Source: Oscillospiraceae bacterium
Lineage (GTDB): Bacteria; Bacillota; Clostridia; Oscillospirales; Oscillospiraceae
Assembly: GCA_022797115.1 (NCBI GenBank)
Contig: JAAWKB010000013.1
Location: 1-33,926, forward strand
Length of the DNA: 33,926 nucleotides
Reading direction: 5' to 3'
A model generated the notes under the pieces. It saw only the letters and a list, made by a program, of their open reading frames with translations. It did not search any database and had not been told where the DNA came from. Positions 6,939 through 15,247 of this stretch are shown in pieces. A program made the translations under genes and the position numbers. How positions within the stretch are numbered: position 1 is the stretch's first letter; the number at the start of each line of letters is the position of its first letter.

Positions 6939-8402
6939 ATGGGCAGGTTCAAAGGCATTTATTGGCGCACGTTCACTGTGACCGTGGGCATGGTTGCGCT
7001 GACCCTGGTACTGCTGGGAGCCTCCTTTTTTGCGCTGACCTACAGCTATATCATGAGCGAGAAGCGGGGCGAACTGGAGGACAAGGCCGAGATCATCACC
7101 CAGCTCGCTGTAAGCGCCTATGAAAGGCCGGACGTACTGCAGTTCTGGGGCGGCGTGTCCACCGACCTGGCGGAGCTGCTGGACGTGGCCCAGCGCATGA
7201 GCGACACCAACTTCCTGATCTGGATGCCCAGCCTGGGCGGGTATATCAGTACGGACATCAGTATCAACAATACCACCTTCAGCCTCCCCAAGGACATTAC
7301 CTCCCGTCTCTCCCGGGGGGATCGCTACGCCGGGACCACCGATCTGGGGATTTACGAGAAGCCGCGCTTTGTAGTGGCGGTCCCCGCCCGTACCAGCGAG
7401 ACGGGTATCGTGGTGGGCCCTGTCCTGGCCATCGCGGAGCCCAACGCCATGACCGAGATGTGGGGGGCGTTCATGGGCATTTTCGGCATGACCGCCATCA
7501 CCGTGCTGCTCATCGCCTTCGTAGCCACCGCCACCACCACCATGCAGCAGACCAAGCCCATCCGGGATATGGCCGCCGCAGCCCGCCGCTTTGCCGAGGG
7601 CAATTTCGACGCCAGGGTCCACAACACCAACCGGGAGGACGAGATCGGGGAGCTGATCGACGCTTTCAACGCTATGGCCGACTCCCTGCAAAAGACCGAG
7701 CAGCAGCGCCGGGAGTTCATCGCCAACATCTCCCATGAGCTGAAAACCCCCATGACCACCATTGCCGGCTACGCAGACGGCATCCTGGACGGGGTCATCT
7801 CCCCGGAGGAGGAGCGGCAGTACCTGTCCATCATCTCCGCCGAGAGCCGCCGCCTGAGCCGCCTGGTGCGCCGGATGCTGGATGTCAGCCAGCTGCAAAG
7901 CCGGGATCTGATCAAGCAGAAGGTCCCCTTCGACCTGTCCGAATCCATGCGGCGGGCGCTGGTGTCCATGGAAAAGAAGATCACCTCAAGAGGGCTGGAC
8001 GTGGAGGTGCAGATCCCGGAGGACCCGGTGATCGTGCTGGGGGACAACGACCTGCTCACCCAGGTGGTGTACAACCTGCTGGAGAACGCCGCCAAATTCG
8101 CTGACCAGGGCAGCGCCCTCTTCCTGGGCTTGGATCAGCAGGGGGAGAAGGCCGTGGTCACGGTGCGCAACACCGGCGAGACCATCCCTGCCGAGGAGCT
8201 GCCGCTGCTGTTTGAGCGGTTCCACAAGGCGGATAAGTCCCGCAGCGGGGACAAGGACAGCGTGGGCCTGGGCCTGTACATTGTCCGCACCATCCTGGAG
8301 CAGCACCGGGAAAAAATCACCGCCGCCAGCGAGGACGGCATCACCACCTTCTCTTTTACGGTCCAGCTGGCGGAGGAGAAGACGAAAAGCGTGAAGGAAT
8401 GA
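6939..8402 (+). CDS. HAMP-domain sensor histidine kinase
   Basis: A 487-residue membrane kinase. Transmembrane segments lie at about 13-37 and 180-200, enclosing an extracellular sensor domain of about 140 residues. A HAMP domain follows (about 202-255), then the dimerisation/phospho-acceptor domain with H266 in ISHELKTPM, and the HATPase_c domain with the N box (LLENAAKFA), G1 (VRNTGE), F box (FERFHKADKS) and G2 (GLGLYIV). It is the partner of the adjacent regulator. Its stop codon lies 5 bp before the HtrA-like start, so the genes are almost surely one transcript. The sensed signal cannot be read from the sequence. Confidence 0.94.
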   Translation: MGRFKGIYWRTFTVTVGMVALTLVLLGASFFALTYSYIMSEKRGELEDKAEIITQLAVSAYERPDVLQFWGGVSTDLAELLDVAQRMSDTNFLIWMPSLGGYISTDISINNTTFSLPKDITSRLSRGDRYAGTTDLGIYEKPRFVVAVPARTSETGIVVGPVLAIAEPNAMTEMWGAFMGIFGMTAITVLLIAFVATATTTMQQTKPIRDMAAAARRFAEGNFDARVHNTNREDEIGELIDAFNAMADSLQKTEQQRREFIANISHELKTPMTTIAGYADGILDGVISPEEERQYLSIISAESRRLSRLVRRMLDVSQLQSRDLIKQKVPFDLSESMRRALVSMEKKITSRGLDVEVQIPEDPVIVLGDNDLLTQVVYNLLENAAKFADQGSALFLGLDQQGEKAVVTVRNTGETIPAEELPLLFERFHKADKSRSGDKDSVGLGLYIVRTILEQHREKITAASEDGITTFSFTVQLAEEKTKSVKE

Positions 8403-8407
8403 TACAG

Positions 8408-9796
8408 ATGAACAGCTACGAGCAGCATGAGATCGTATTCACCTACCGCCCGCCGGCCCCTCCGGAGCCGGTAGTGCTCCGCTATGAGCGGGAACTGCCG
8501 GAAGCCATGCGCCCGAAGCCGGAACCGCCCCTGCCGCCGGACCTGGAGCAGAGGCTCGCCGCCATCGCCCCGCCGGAGCAGAAGAAGAAGGGGCGGTGGG
8601 GTGTGCGCCTGTTTGTGGGGGTCTCCCTTCTGGTGGCGATGGTGTGCCTGGGGCTGGGCGTGTGGTACGTGGAGCAGTACGGCTGGGCCCTGCCCGGCAG
8701 CGGGCCGTCTGCGGACAGCAGCGCGGATGAGGCCCCGCCCCGGAAGGACGACGGCTACTATACCTTTGACACCAGCATGGAAAACAAGGAGATCACCATT
8801 GTACGCTACCCCAACGGCGGCCATGTGCGCCTGGAGCTGGCCAGCTCGGAGGGCCTGCCGGAGCTGACCCCTGCGGAGATCTATGAGCGGGTGACAGCCT
8901 CCACCGTCACTGTGCTGGGGCGGCAGTCCCCGACCTACAACAGCGTGGGGACCGGCATCATCTTCAGCGAGGACGGCTACATCCTCACCAACTGCCACGT
9001 GATCAGCGGGTGCAGCGCCTGCAAGGTGCTGGTGACTGACATCTATGGGGTGGACACCCAGTATGACGCGACGCTGGTGGGCTTTGACGAGGACATGGAT
9101 CTGGCAGTGCTGAAAGTGGAGGGGCGCAATCTGCCCGTGGCGGTGTTCGGTATCTCCGACGACCTGCAGGTGGGGGAACCGGTCTACGCCATCGGCAACC
9201 CCCTGGGGGTGGAGCTGCGCAACACCCTGACCAGCGGGATTGTCTCCGCCATCAATCGGGATGTGGACGTGGACGGGGTGACCATGACCCTGATTCAGAC
9301 CAACGCCGCCCTCAACAGCGGAAATTCCGGCGGCCCCCTCATCAACCAGTTCGGCCAGGTGGTGGGCGTGAACACCATCAAGATGATGAGCGAGTACGAC
9401 ACCATCGAGGGCCTGGGCTTCGCCATCCCATCCAGCCTGGCCCTGCGCTGGGTCAACGAGCTGATTGAGTACGGGGAGCTGCAGCCCCAGCCGGTGCTGG
9501 GCGTGGACATCTACCGCATCCCCGAGGTGATGGGCGACGGCGCCACCGGCCTGCGGGTGCTGACTGTGACCCGGGGCCTCAGCGGTGACAATGCGGGGCT
9601 CCTGCCGGGGGACTACATCGTGGCCTTTGCCGGGGAGCAGGTCTCCCGCACGGAGCAGATCCTGGCCATCCGCCGCAATCTGCGGGTGGGCGACCAGGTG
9701 CCGGTACGGATCTGCCGGAACGGGGAGTATCTGGAGCTGACCATGACCATGCTGGCGGAGCCCGCTGCCGCAGACGAAAGGGAGGACGAGGAATGA
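8408..9796 (+). CDS. Membrane-anchored HtrA/DegP-like serine protease with PDZ domain
   Basis: A 462-residue protein. A proline-rich cytoplasmic N-terminus (1-60) precedes one membrane span (about 66-86), which puts the rest outside the cell. The trypsin-like domain (about 155-345) has the full triad: H197 in NCHVI, D231 in DMDLAVL and S307 in NSGNSGGPL. A single PDZ domain (about 370-450) has VTRGLSGDNAGLLPGDYIVAF. HtrA proteins degrade or refold damaged exported proteins. The start at 8408 is preferred because AAGGA at 8394-8398 is well spaced from it, whereas an ATG at 8399 sits directly against that site. A DUF5655 gene overlaps its stop codon. Confidence 0.93.
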   Translation: MNSYEQHEIVFTYRPPAPPEPVVLRYERELPEAMRPKPEPPLPPDLEQRLAAIAPPEQKKKGRWGVRLFVGVSLLVAMVCLGLGVWYVEQYGWALPGSGPSADSSADEAPPRKDDGYYTFDTSMENKEITIVRYPNGGHVRLELASSEGLPELTPAEIYERVTASTVTVLGRQSPTYNSVGTGIIFSEDGYILTNCHVISGCSACKVLVTDIYGVDTQYDATLVGFDEDMDLAVLKVEGRNLPVAVFGISDDLQVGEPVYAIGNPLGVELRNTLTSGIVSAINRDVDVDGVTMTLIQTNAALNSGNSGGPLINQFGQVVGVNTIKMMSEYDTIEGLGFAIPSSLALRWVNELIEYGELQPQPVLGVDIYRIPEVMGDGATGLRVLTVTRGLSGDNAGLLPGDYIVAFAGEQVSRTEQILAIRRNLRVGDQVPVRICRNGEYLELTMTMLAEPAAADEREDEE

Positions 9797-10173
9797 CCCC
9801 CGACGTCCTGGCCTTTTTCAGCCAGCATATGGAGGCGCTGCCCCTCTATGAGCGGTTTGCGCAGCAGGTCCTTGCGGAAACCGGAGCGGTGCGCATCAAG
9901 GTGCAGAAGACGCAGATTGCCTTTGCCAACCGGCATAACTTTGCCTTTGTCTCCTTCCTGCCTGTGCGGAAGGCGAAGGACCGGCCCGATCACTACATTG
10001 TTGTGACCATCGGCCTGGGCCGCCGCCTGGATTCCCCCCGTGTGGATGCGGCGGTGGAGCCCTACCCCAACCGCTGGACCCACCACATCCTGATCTCATC
10101 CCCGGAGGAGATCGACGGGGAGCTGATGGGCTGGGTCCGGGAGGCCAGCAGCTTTGCGGCGGCCAAGCGGTGA
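9793..10173 (+). CDS. DUF5655-family protein
   Basis: A 126-residue soluble protein matching the DUF5655 pattern: an N-terminal helix with LPLYERFAQQV, KVQKTQIAFANRHNFAFVSFLP, VTIGLGRRLDSPRV, NRWTHHILI and a C-terminal DGELMGWVREA. The function of the family is unknown. The ATG overlaps the HtrA-like stop codon (ATGA), with GAGGA just upstream, so translation is probably coupled. Whether this is a functional partner of the stress operon or a passenger cannot be told from the sequence. Confidence 0.75.
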   Translation: MTPDVLAFFSQHMEALPLYERFAQQVLAETGAVRIKVQKTQIAFANRHNFAFVSFLPVRKAKDRPDHYIVVTIGLGRRLDSPRVDAAVEPYPNRWTHHILISSPEEIDGELMGWVREASSFAAAKR

Positions 10174-10256
10174 GGCTGGCGGCATGGGGGGCCGGCTCCA
10201 TGTGGATGGCTCATGCTGCCCGGCGAAACAAGTTCCCAAGACCCCCGCTGTTTCCC

Positions 10257-10285
10257 TTGCCTGGCGGGGGTGGATGTGATATACT
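10257..10285 (+). promoter_or_regulatory. SigA-type promoter of pgi
   Basis: TTGCCT (10257-10262), 17-bp spacer ending in an extended TGTGA element, and TATACT (10280-10285). Confidence 0.75.
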
Positions 10286-10324
10286 CGGCTTAGGATACTT
10301 ATTGCTTTGAAGGAGGACGCAACC

Positions 10325-11647
10325 ATGCTTCGCATCGATTTAACCAACAGCTCCACACAGGTGGAGAGCTACAGCCAGGAGCTGCAGAAGGCCCACACCG
10401 ATCTCCAGGAGGCCACCGGCCGGGGCAGCGACTTCTTAGGCTGGGTGAACCTGCCCAAGGACTACGACAAGGCGGAGTACCAGCGCATCCAGGCCGCAGC
10501 GAAGAAGATCCAGAGCGACAGCAAGGCCCTGGTCGTCATCGGCATCGGCGGCAGCTATCTGGGCGCGCGGGCCGCTATTGAGCTGATCGGCTCGAACAAC
10601 TACAATCTCAAGAAGAAGGACAACCCCAACATCTACTTCTCCGGCAACGGCCTGTCCGGCGACAGTATGCAGGAGATCGTGGATCTGATCGGTGACGACG
10701 ACTTCTCTGTGAACGTCATCTCCAAGTCCGGCACCACCACCGAGCCCGCCGTGGCCTTCCGCTTCTTCAAGGCGCTGCTGGAGAAGAAATATGGCAAGGA
10801 CGGGGCTGCAAAGCGCATCTATGCCACCACCGACAAGGCCCGCGGGGCCCTCAAGTCCCTGGCGGACGCGGAGGGCTACGAGACCTACGTGGTGCCTGAC
10901 AACGTGGGCGGACGCTTCAGCGTGCTGACCGCTGTGGGCCTGCTGCCCATCGCCGTGGCCGGAATCGACCTGGACGAGCTGATGCGCGGCGCGGCGGACA
11001 TGATGGAGACCTGCCGCAAGGCCAGCCTGGCGGACAACCCCGCCTGGCAGTACGCCGCCGCCCGTTCAGATCTCTACCGCCAGGGCAAGAAGATTGAGAT
11101 TCTGGCCGCCTACGAGCCCCGGGCCCGGTTCTTTGCCGAGTGGTGGAAACAGCTCTACGGCGAGAGCGAGGGCAAGGAGAGCAAGGGCCTCTTCCCCGCC
11201 AGCGTGGAATTCACTGCGGATCTCCACTCCATGGGCCAGTACATCCAGCAGGGTGAGCGGCACATGTTTGAGACCGTAATCCGCTTTGGCGCCAGCGCCA
11301 ACAAGCTGTGCGTCCCCCGGGACGAGACAGACGGCGACGGCCTGAACTTCCTGGCCGGCAAGGACATGGACTTCATCGCCACCCAGGCCATGGACGGCAC
11401 CCTCCTGGCCCATGTGGAGGGCGGCGTGCCCAACCTGATCGTCCGCGCCGGCGAGATCAACGCCTACACCTGCGGCGAGCTGATCTACTTCTTTGAGTAC
11501 TCCTGCGGCCTGAGCGGCTATCTGCTGGGCGTCAACCCCTTCGACCAGCCCGGCGTGGAGGCATACAAGAAGAACATGTTCGCCCTGCTGGGCAAGCCCG
11601 GCTATGAGGAGATGGGTGAGCAGCTGCGCAAGAAGCTGGGCCAGTAA
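10325..11647 (+). CDS. pgi: Glucose-6-phosphate isomerase
   Basis: A 440-residue enzyme that interconverts glucose 6-phosphate and fructose 6-phosphate in glycolysis and gluconeogenesis. The phosphosugar-binding SIS motifs are clear: [15 protein letters not shown] and [12 protein letters not shown], the second being the serine/threonine loop that holds the phosphate. The later signature [15 protein letters not shown] contains the catalytic glutamate. Length fits the short, Bacillus-type Pgi. The start at 10325 has AAGGAGG at the right distance. It has its own promoter and terminators, so it is a single-gene unit. Confidence 0.97.
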   Translation: MLRIDLTNSSTQVESYSQELQKAHTDLQEATGRGSDFLGWVNLPKDYDKAEYQRIQAAAKKIQSDSKALVVIGIGGSYLGARAAIELIGSNNYNLKKKDNPNIYFSGNGLSGDSMQEIVDLIGDDDFSVNVISKSGTTTEPAVAFRFFKALLEKKYGKDGAAKRIYATTDKARGALKSLADAEGYETYVVPDNVGGRFSVLTAVGLLPIAVAGIDLDELMRGAADMMETCRKASLADNPAWQYAAARSDLYRQGKKIEILAAYEPRARFFAEWWKQLYGESEGKESKGLFPASVEFTADLHSMGQYIQQGERHMFETVIRFGASANKLCVPRDETDGDGLNFLAGKDMDFIATQAMDGTLLAHVEGGVPNLIVRAGEINAYTCGELIYFFEYSCGLSGYLLGVNPFDQPGVEAYKKNMFALLGKPGYEEMGEQLRKKLGQ

Positions 11648-11658
11648 GGACGGCGATC

Positions 11659-11686
11659 ATCCTTTTCTTTTGTAAAAGAAAAGGAT
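11659..11686. terminator. A/T-rich palindromic hairpin after pgi
   Basis: Perfect 13-bp arms (11659-11671 and 11674-11686) around a 2-nt GT loop. A closely related palindrome lies at 33134-33159. Confidence 0.6.
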
Positions 11687-11701
11687 CAAAAGAAAACTGT
11701 T

Positions 11702-11732
11702 CCGGGGCGGTACGCAATGCGTACCGCCCCGG
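11702..11732. terminator. Bidirectional terminator between convergent genes
   Basis: GC-rich 14-bp arms (11702-11715 and 11719-11732) with a 3-nt AAT loop, then TCTCTGTTT. It separates pgi from the convergent M56 gene. Confidence 0.75.
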
Positions 11733-11739
11733 TCTCTGT

Positions 11740-14583
11740 TTATATGAGATAGTTTTGTTCCAGGATCCAGCCGCCCTCATAGGGGGAGAGAACTGCGCAC
11801 ATGGATTGGTTGAAGGAAATGTCCAGCTCATCGCCGCCCTTCTCCCACACGTTCGCCGTATAGTAGAGCGTGACATGCCCGTCAGAGAAGCGCATCCCGC
11901 TGTCAAAGCGGTAGAGCTGCATCTCTGTGTCCCCCCGTTGGCTATAGTAGGCGCCGTAGTCCGGGAGGTAAGTGCCCAACGCGTCCCCGCTGGCGTGGAG
12001 CAGGGCCTCCCCCTCCTCGCGGCTGATGGGGTAGTTGGCTGCAAGGTAATCCACAATATAGCCTGTTGTCAGCTTGCGGGCATCCAGATAGAGCGAGCCG
12101 CCGATGGCCTCCTCCACGGCGGCAGTTTCCTCTGCCGTCATCTCCCCCGCGCTGCCGTTGTGGTCGTAAAAGAGTACCGGGAGGAAATCGCCAAGGGCCA
12201 GGATGTCATCCTTGGTCTGGATCGGCCGAAGGGGGAAGCGCAGCAGGCCGTTATGCTCCACGGTATTGAAGTAGCCCGCGAACCCCTCCAGCTCCTGCGC
12301 GGTCAGCTCACAGTAGCTGCCGCCCCGCCAGTCCCCAGCGGGCTTGTCAAAGGTCTCCGTATCCGTCTTTCCACTGCGGTCAGACAGGTCCGTGGTGTCC
12401 CGCCGGGCCAGGTAGAGCTGGCCAGAGGGGGCGTAGCGGTAGGATTCCGTATAATAGGTGGGGCCTGCATGGGTTTCGCAGACAAGCTGCTGGTTGGCGG
12501 CGTCCACCGTCATGGGGCCCAGGAGCCAAAAGGCAAAGTCAAAGCCCCCGGTATCCGGGTTATAGGTCCAGTAGTAGTAGGGCAGGTTATAGGCGGTGAC
12601 GGACGCCTGGAGGCCGATATCCAGATACCCGTCAAAGTTCACATCCTCCAGCGTCAGCCCGCCGTCCGCGTTCCAGCAGTCGGTATAGACAGCCTCCTTC
12701 TCTGTCAGCCAGTCCGGATGGGCCAGGGCAATGGCGTCCGCGACGGCAAATTCACGGGAGCCTCCGTCAGACGGGGTCCACACCACCCGGCTGACCCCCC
12801 AGCTGCCGCCAGATTCCGGCCTGCGGCCATAGAGGTCGAGCTGCCCGGCCACACCGCCGCCCAGCTCCGCCCGCTCGGTGTAGAACAGCGTATCCCCGGA
12901 CCACTGGGTGGCCTGGATTTGCCAGATGGGGGCATCGCTGCCCTCCACCGGGCTCTGTCGCAGCAGCAGCCGCACGGTCTGCCCGTCACAGGTGGCCTCC
13001 ATCAGAAAGCTTGTCTCCCCTGCAAAGGTGTAGCGGGTGCTGACCTCACCTGTGGCAGCATACTCCCTGTTGAGATACTCCAGGGCCGTGCCCTGGGGCT
13101 CGGTCGCCCAGGTGTTGTGGCCGTTCAGATAGTCCGCGAGGAATTCCTCTGTCCGGGCGGGCCAGCCCTCCGCGTCGGTCAGGCGCATCCCATAGGCGGC
13201 ATAACACACGGTATACTCCTCCCAGGTGTAGCCCTGGTCCACCTCCCAGGGCTGGGACTGCCCCTCCATCCATTGGCCGCCGCGCTCCCCGGCAGGCTCA
13301 TGGAAGAGAAGGCCCCACCCCTCCCGGGCCACCGTCTCTCCACTGGCGGAGACGAGCCGGTAGCCCAGCTGCCAGACGCTGTAGGTGACGCCATCCACCT
13401 CCCAGCTGCCCTGACTGGTGAGGTAGTCAATGCTCCGGCTGGTGATCTGTAGGTTTTGCTCCTGCTCCAGGGCTTGGACGTCGGTATCCATGACCTGCCG
13501 GGCCCAGGCGTCGGCGGCTTCATCGTCCGGGTGAGCCGGGGGAGCGGGGATGGCGGCATCCTTTATTGGTTCGTCCGTCTCCTGGCGCAGCCCAAAGGTG
13601 CAGGCCGCGGTTACGGTGAGCACCAGGGCGATTGCCAGCGCAATCCCGCCCCACCGGCGGCCCCGCATCCCCAGGATATTGCGGAACCGCTCCTTCATCA
13701 CCTGCGCCCCGCCATAGAAGTGGGTGGACAGGGCGGAACGGCCCTTCTGCCGCCGCACGGCGGCCAGCAGCGTTTCACTGTAGGCCCGGCGCGCCTCTGC
13801 GTCCGCACCGGCCATCACCAGGTCGTCGCAGGTCAGCTCCAAGTCCGCCTCCGCCTCCCGGGCCAGCAGGTAAGCCAGCGGATTGAACCAGTGCAGGGCA
13901 CCGGCGGCCAGCAGTACCAGCTTATACCAGAGATCCCGCCGCCGGTAGTGGGTCAATTCGTGGCGCAGGATGAAACGCAGCTCTTGGGGGCTGTAGTCCT
14001 CCGCAGGCAGGAAGAGCTGCGTGCGCAACAGGCCGGCCAACATGGGGGAGGCTGCGGCGGTACTGATGCGGAGGGCCGGGGCCCGCTTCAGCCCCATTTC
14101 CCGGCAGGTCTCCTGATAGAGCCGGGCGGTTTCCTCCCCTGCGGCCCGGCCCCACCGACCGGCCCGGCGGAGGAGCAGCAGCGTCCCGGCCAGGCGGCGG
14201 AGGACATATGCCGCCGCACCGGCCAGCCATAGGGCTGGCAGGAGGGTATCCAACGGCAGCGTCCGGCCCGGCTGGACTGGTGCGGCTGCCGGCCGCGCAG
14301 ACGGGGCAGCGGCGGGCCGCTGGAGCCTGACGCCCTCATCCCGGCTGACATGCAGCTCCATAGAGGGCACGGCGATGACCACCGGGGGCCTCGCCTCTGC
14401 CGCCGGCAGCAGCTTCTCCCACTGCACCGGGGCCAGCAGGAGCAGGGCCGACAAAACCAGCCATACCCAATACCGCCACCTTGCGCTGTACCTCCGGTCC
14501 AGCACAGGCTTGAGCAGCGTCAGCGCCAGGGCCGCCGCCCCTACTGCCGCGCTCCATGTTACCACATCCAACAGGATTTCCAT
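11740..14583 (-). CDS. M56-family (BlaR1/MecR1-type) membrane metallopeptidase with very large C-terminal domain
   Basis: A 947-residue protein. The first 340 residues form the BlaR1/MecR1-type module: hydrophobic segments at about 5-25, 36-52, 110-128 and 313-330, and the zinc motif HELTH (208-212). A downstream E-A-E-A-D-L-E-L-T-C-D stretch (243-253) supplies the third zinc ligand. In BlaR1 proteins this module cleaves or triggers loss of the BlaI repressor. In place of the usual penicillin-binding domain there is a roughly 600-residue extracytoplasmic region rich in Trp/Tyr/Gly. It includes a VNFDGYLDIGLQ patch resembling calcium-binding VCBS/FG-GAP-type repeats, and I see no SxxK/SxN/KTG set. 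The gene starts 2 bp after the BlaI-type stop. Confidence 0.85.
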   Translation of the reverse strand: MEILLDVVTWSAAVGAAALALTLLKPVLDRRYSARWRYWVWLVLSALLLLAPVQWEKLLPAAEARPPVVIAVPSMELHVSRDEGVRLQRPAAAPSARPAAAPVQPGRTLPLDTLLPALWLAGAAAYVLRRLAGTLLLLRRAGRWGRAAGEETARLYQETCREMGLKRAPALRISTAAASPMLAGLLRTQLFLPAEDYSPQELRFILRHELTHYRRRDLWYKLVLLAAGALHWFNPLAYLLAREAEADLELTCDDLVMAGADAEARRAYSETLLAAVRRQKGRSALSTHFYGGAQVMKERFRNILGMRGRRWGGIALAIALVLTVTAACTFGLRQETDEPIKDAAIPAPPAHPDDEAADAWARQVMDTDVQALEQEQNLQITSRSIDYLTSQGSWEVDGVTYSVWQLGYRLVSASGETVAREGWGLLFHEPAGERGGQWMEGQSQPWEVDQGYTWEEYTVCYAAYGMRLTDAEGWPARTEEFLADYLNGHNTWATEPQGTALEYLNREYAATGEVSTRYTFAGETSFLMEATCDGQTVRLLLRQSPVEGSDAPIWQIQATQWSGDTLFYTERAELGGGVAGQLDLYGRRPESGGSWGVSRVVWTPSDGGSREFAVADAIALAHPDWLTEKEAVYTDCWNADGGLTLEDVNFDGYLDIGLQASVTAYNLPYYYWTYNPDTGGFDFAFWLLGPMTVDAANQQLVCETHAGPTYYTESYRYAPSGQLYLARRDTTDLSDRSGKTDTETFDKPAGDWRGGSYCELTAQELEGFAGYFNTVEHNGLLRFPLRPIQTKDDILALGDFLPVLFYDHNGSAGEMTAEETAAVEEAIGGSLYLDARKLTTGYIVDYLAANYPISREEGEALLHASGDALGTYLPDYGAYYSQRGDTEMQLYRFDSGMRFSDGHVTLYYTANVWEKGGDELDISFNQSMCAVLSPYEGGWILEQNYLI

Positions 14584-14585
14584 GT

Positions 14586-14957
14586 CTATTTCCCCTCCAA
14601 TTCATCCAGATACCGGCGCAGCTCCGCCAGGTCGTCCTCCCCGATGGCCCTGCCGTCATACAGGGAGGCCACCATCCCCGTGAAGCTGCTGCCATAGAGC
14701 CTGTCAATCATGCCGCGCCCCTCGGCTGCCTTGTACTCCCCCTCGGCGACCAGGGGGCTGTACCAGTTGCTCCGCCCCCGCTTCTCGCAGGAGAGAAACC
14801 CCTTCTCTACCAGCCGGTTCATGGCGGTGACTACCGCCGGCAGGGCCCAGTCCCGGCTGCCCCGCATCCGGTGGTGGATATAGGTGGATTGTACCGGCCC
14901 ACCGGCCTCCCAGATATACAGCATGATCTCCAGCTCCGCGTCTCCCAGCCGTTTCAT
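14586..14957 (-). CDS. BlaI/MecI/CopY-family repressor
   Basis: A 123-residue winged-helix repressor. The N-terminal domain (1-75) has the family pattern LGDAELEIMLYIWEAGGPVQSTYI, then WALPAVVTAMNRLVEKGFLSCEKRGRSNWYSPLV; the C-terminal helices form the dimerisation region, with the VASLYDGRAIGEDDLAELRRYLDE tail. Such repressors bind TACA-N2-TGTA dyads and are inactivated by the partner peptidase. The start at 14957 follows GGGAGAGAG; an upstream ATG at 14993 lies in the operator and is rejected. Two matching dyads lie over its own promoter, implying autoregulation. Confidence 0.92.
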   Translation of the reverse strand: MKRLGDAELEIMLYIWEAGGPVQSTYIHHRMRGSRDWALPAVVTAMNRLVEKGFLSCEKRGRSNWYSPLVAEGEYKAAEGRGMIDRLYGSSFTGMVASLYDGRAIGEDDLAELRRYLDELEGK

Positions 14958-14985
14958 CGTATCTCTCTCCCATAATATATGTATT

Positions 14986-15001
14986 TTATACAATTGTATA
15001 A
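14986..15001. promoter_or_regulatory. BlaI-type operator 1
   Basis: A perfect 16-bp palindrome, TTATACAATTGTATAA, with the TACA-N2-TGTA core known for BlaI/MecI operators. It lies between the -10 box and the repressor start codon. Confidence 0.75.
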
Positions 15002-15010
15002 TTTGACTTT

Positions 15011-15038
15011 ATTATACAGCTGTATTATAAAAAAGCAA
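15011..15038 (-). promoter_or_regulatory. Promoter of the BlaI/BlaR1-type operon with operator 2
   Basis: On the minus strand, TTGCTT (15038-15033), a 16-bp spacer and TATAAT (15016-15011). The palindrome ATACAGCTGTAT (15014-15025; TACA-GC-TGTA core) overlaps the -10 box. Its centre is 26 bp from the centre of operator 1. Confidence 0.7.
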
Positions 15039-15110
15039 GTTACAATCCGGTAACAACCGCCCCCTACATATGCGGAGGCCAGTCCCGGCGGGGAGGATAC
15101 CTGCATGCAG

Positions 15111-15136
15111 AAAAAAATCAGCCAAAGGCGGCTGAT
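15111..15136 (-). terminator. Rho-independent terminator of the malQ-apbE unit
   Basis: Minus-strand stem ATCAGCC/GGCTGAT (15136-15130 and 15123-15117) with a 6-nt loop, followed by a run of T (15116-15111). It separates apbE from the repressor promoter. Confidence 0.8.
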
Positions 15137-15247
15137 CTCCAGGCAGACAGGCGATTGGTTTTGGAAAGCTCTCGTGCGCAGGGGACTTGCCGGATTGCGC
15201 CACGCCAGCCCGGGCCAGCTCCATAGAAAAAGGGCGCGCCGGCAATC

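Noticed and set aside
11755-13452. A 565-residue plus-strand open frame
   Set aside because: It lies opposite the M56 gene and begins in the convergent terminator region without a ribosome binding site.
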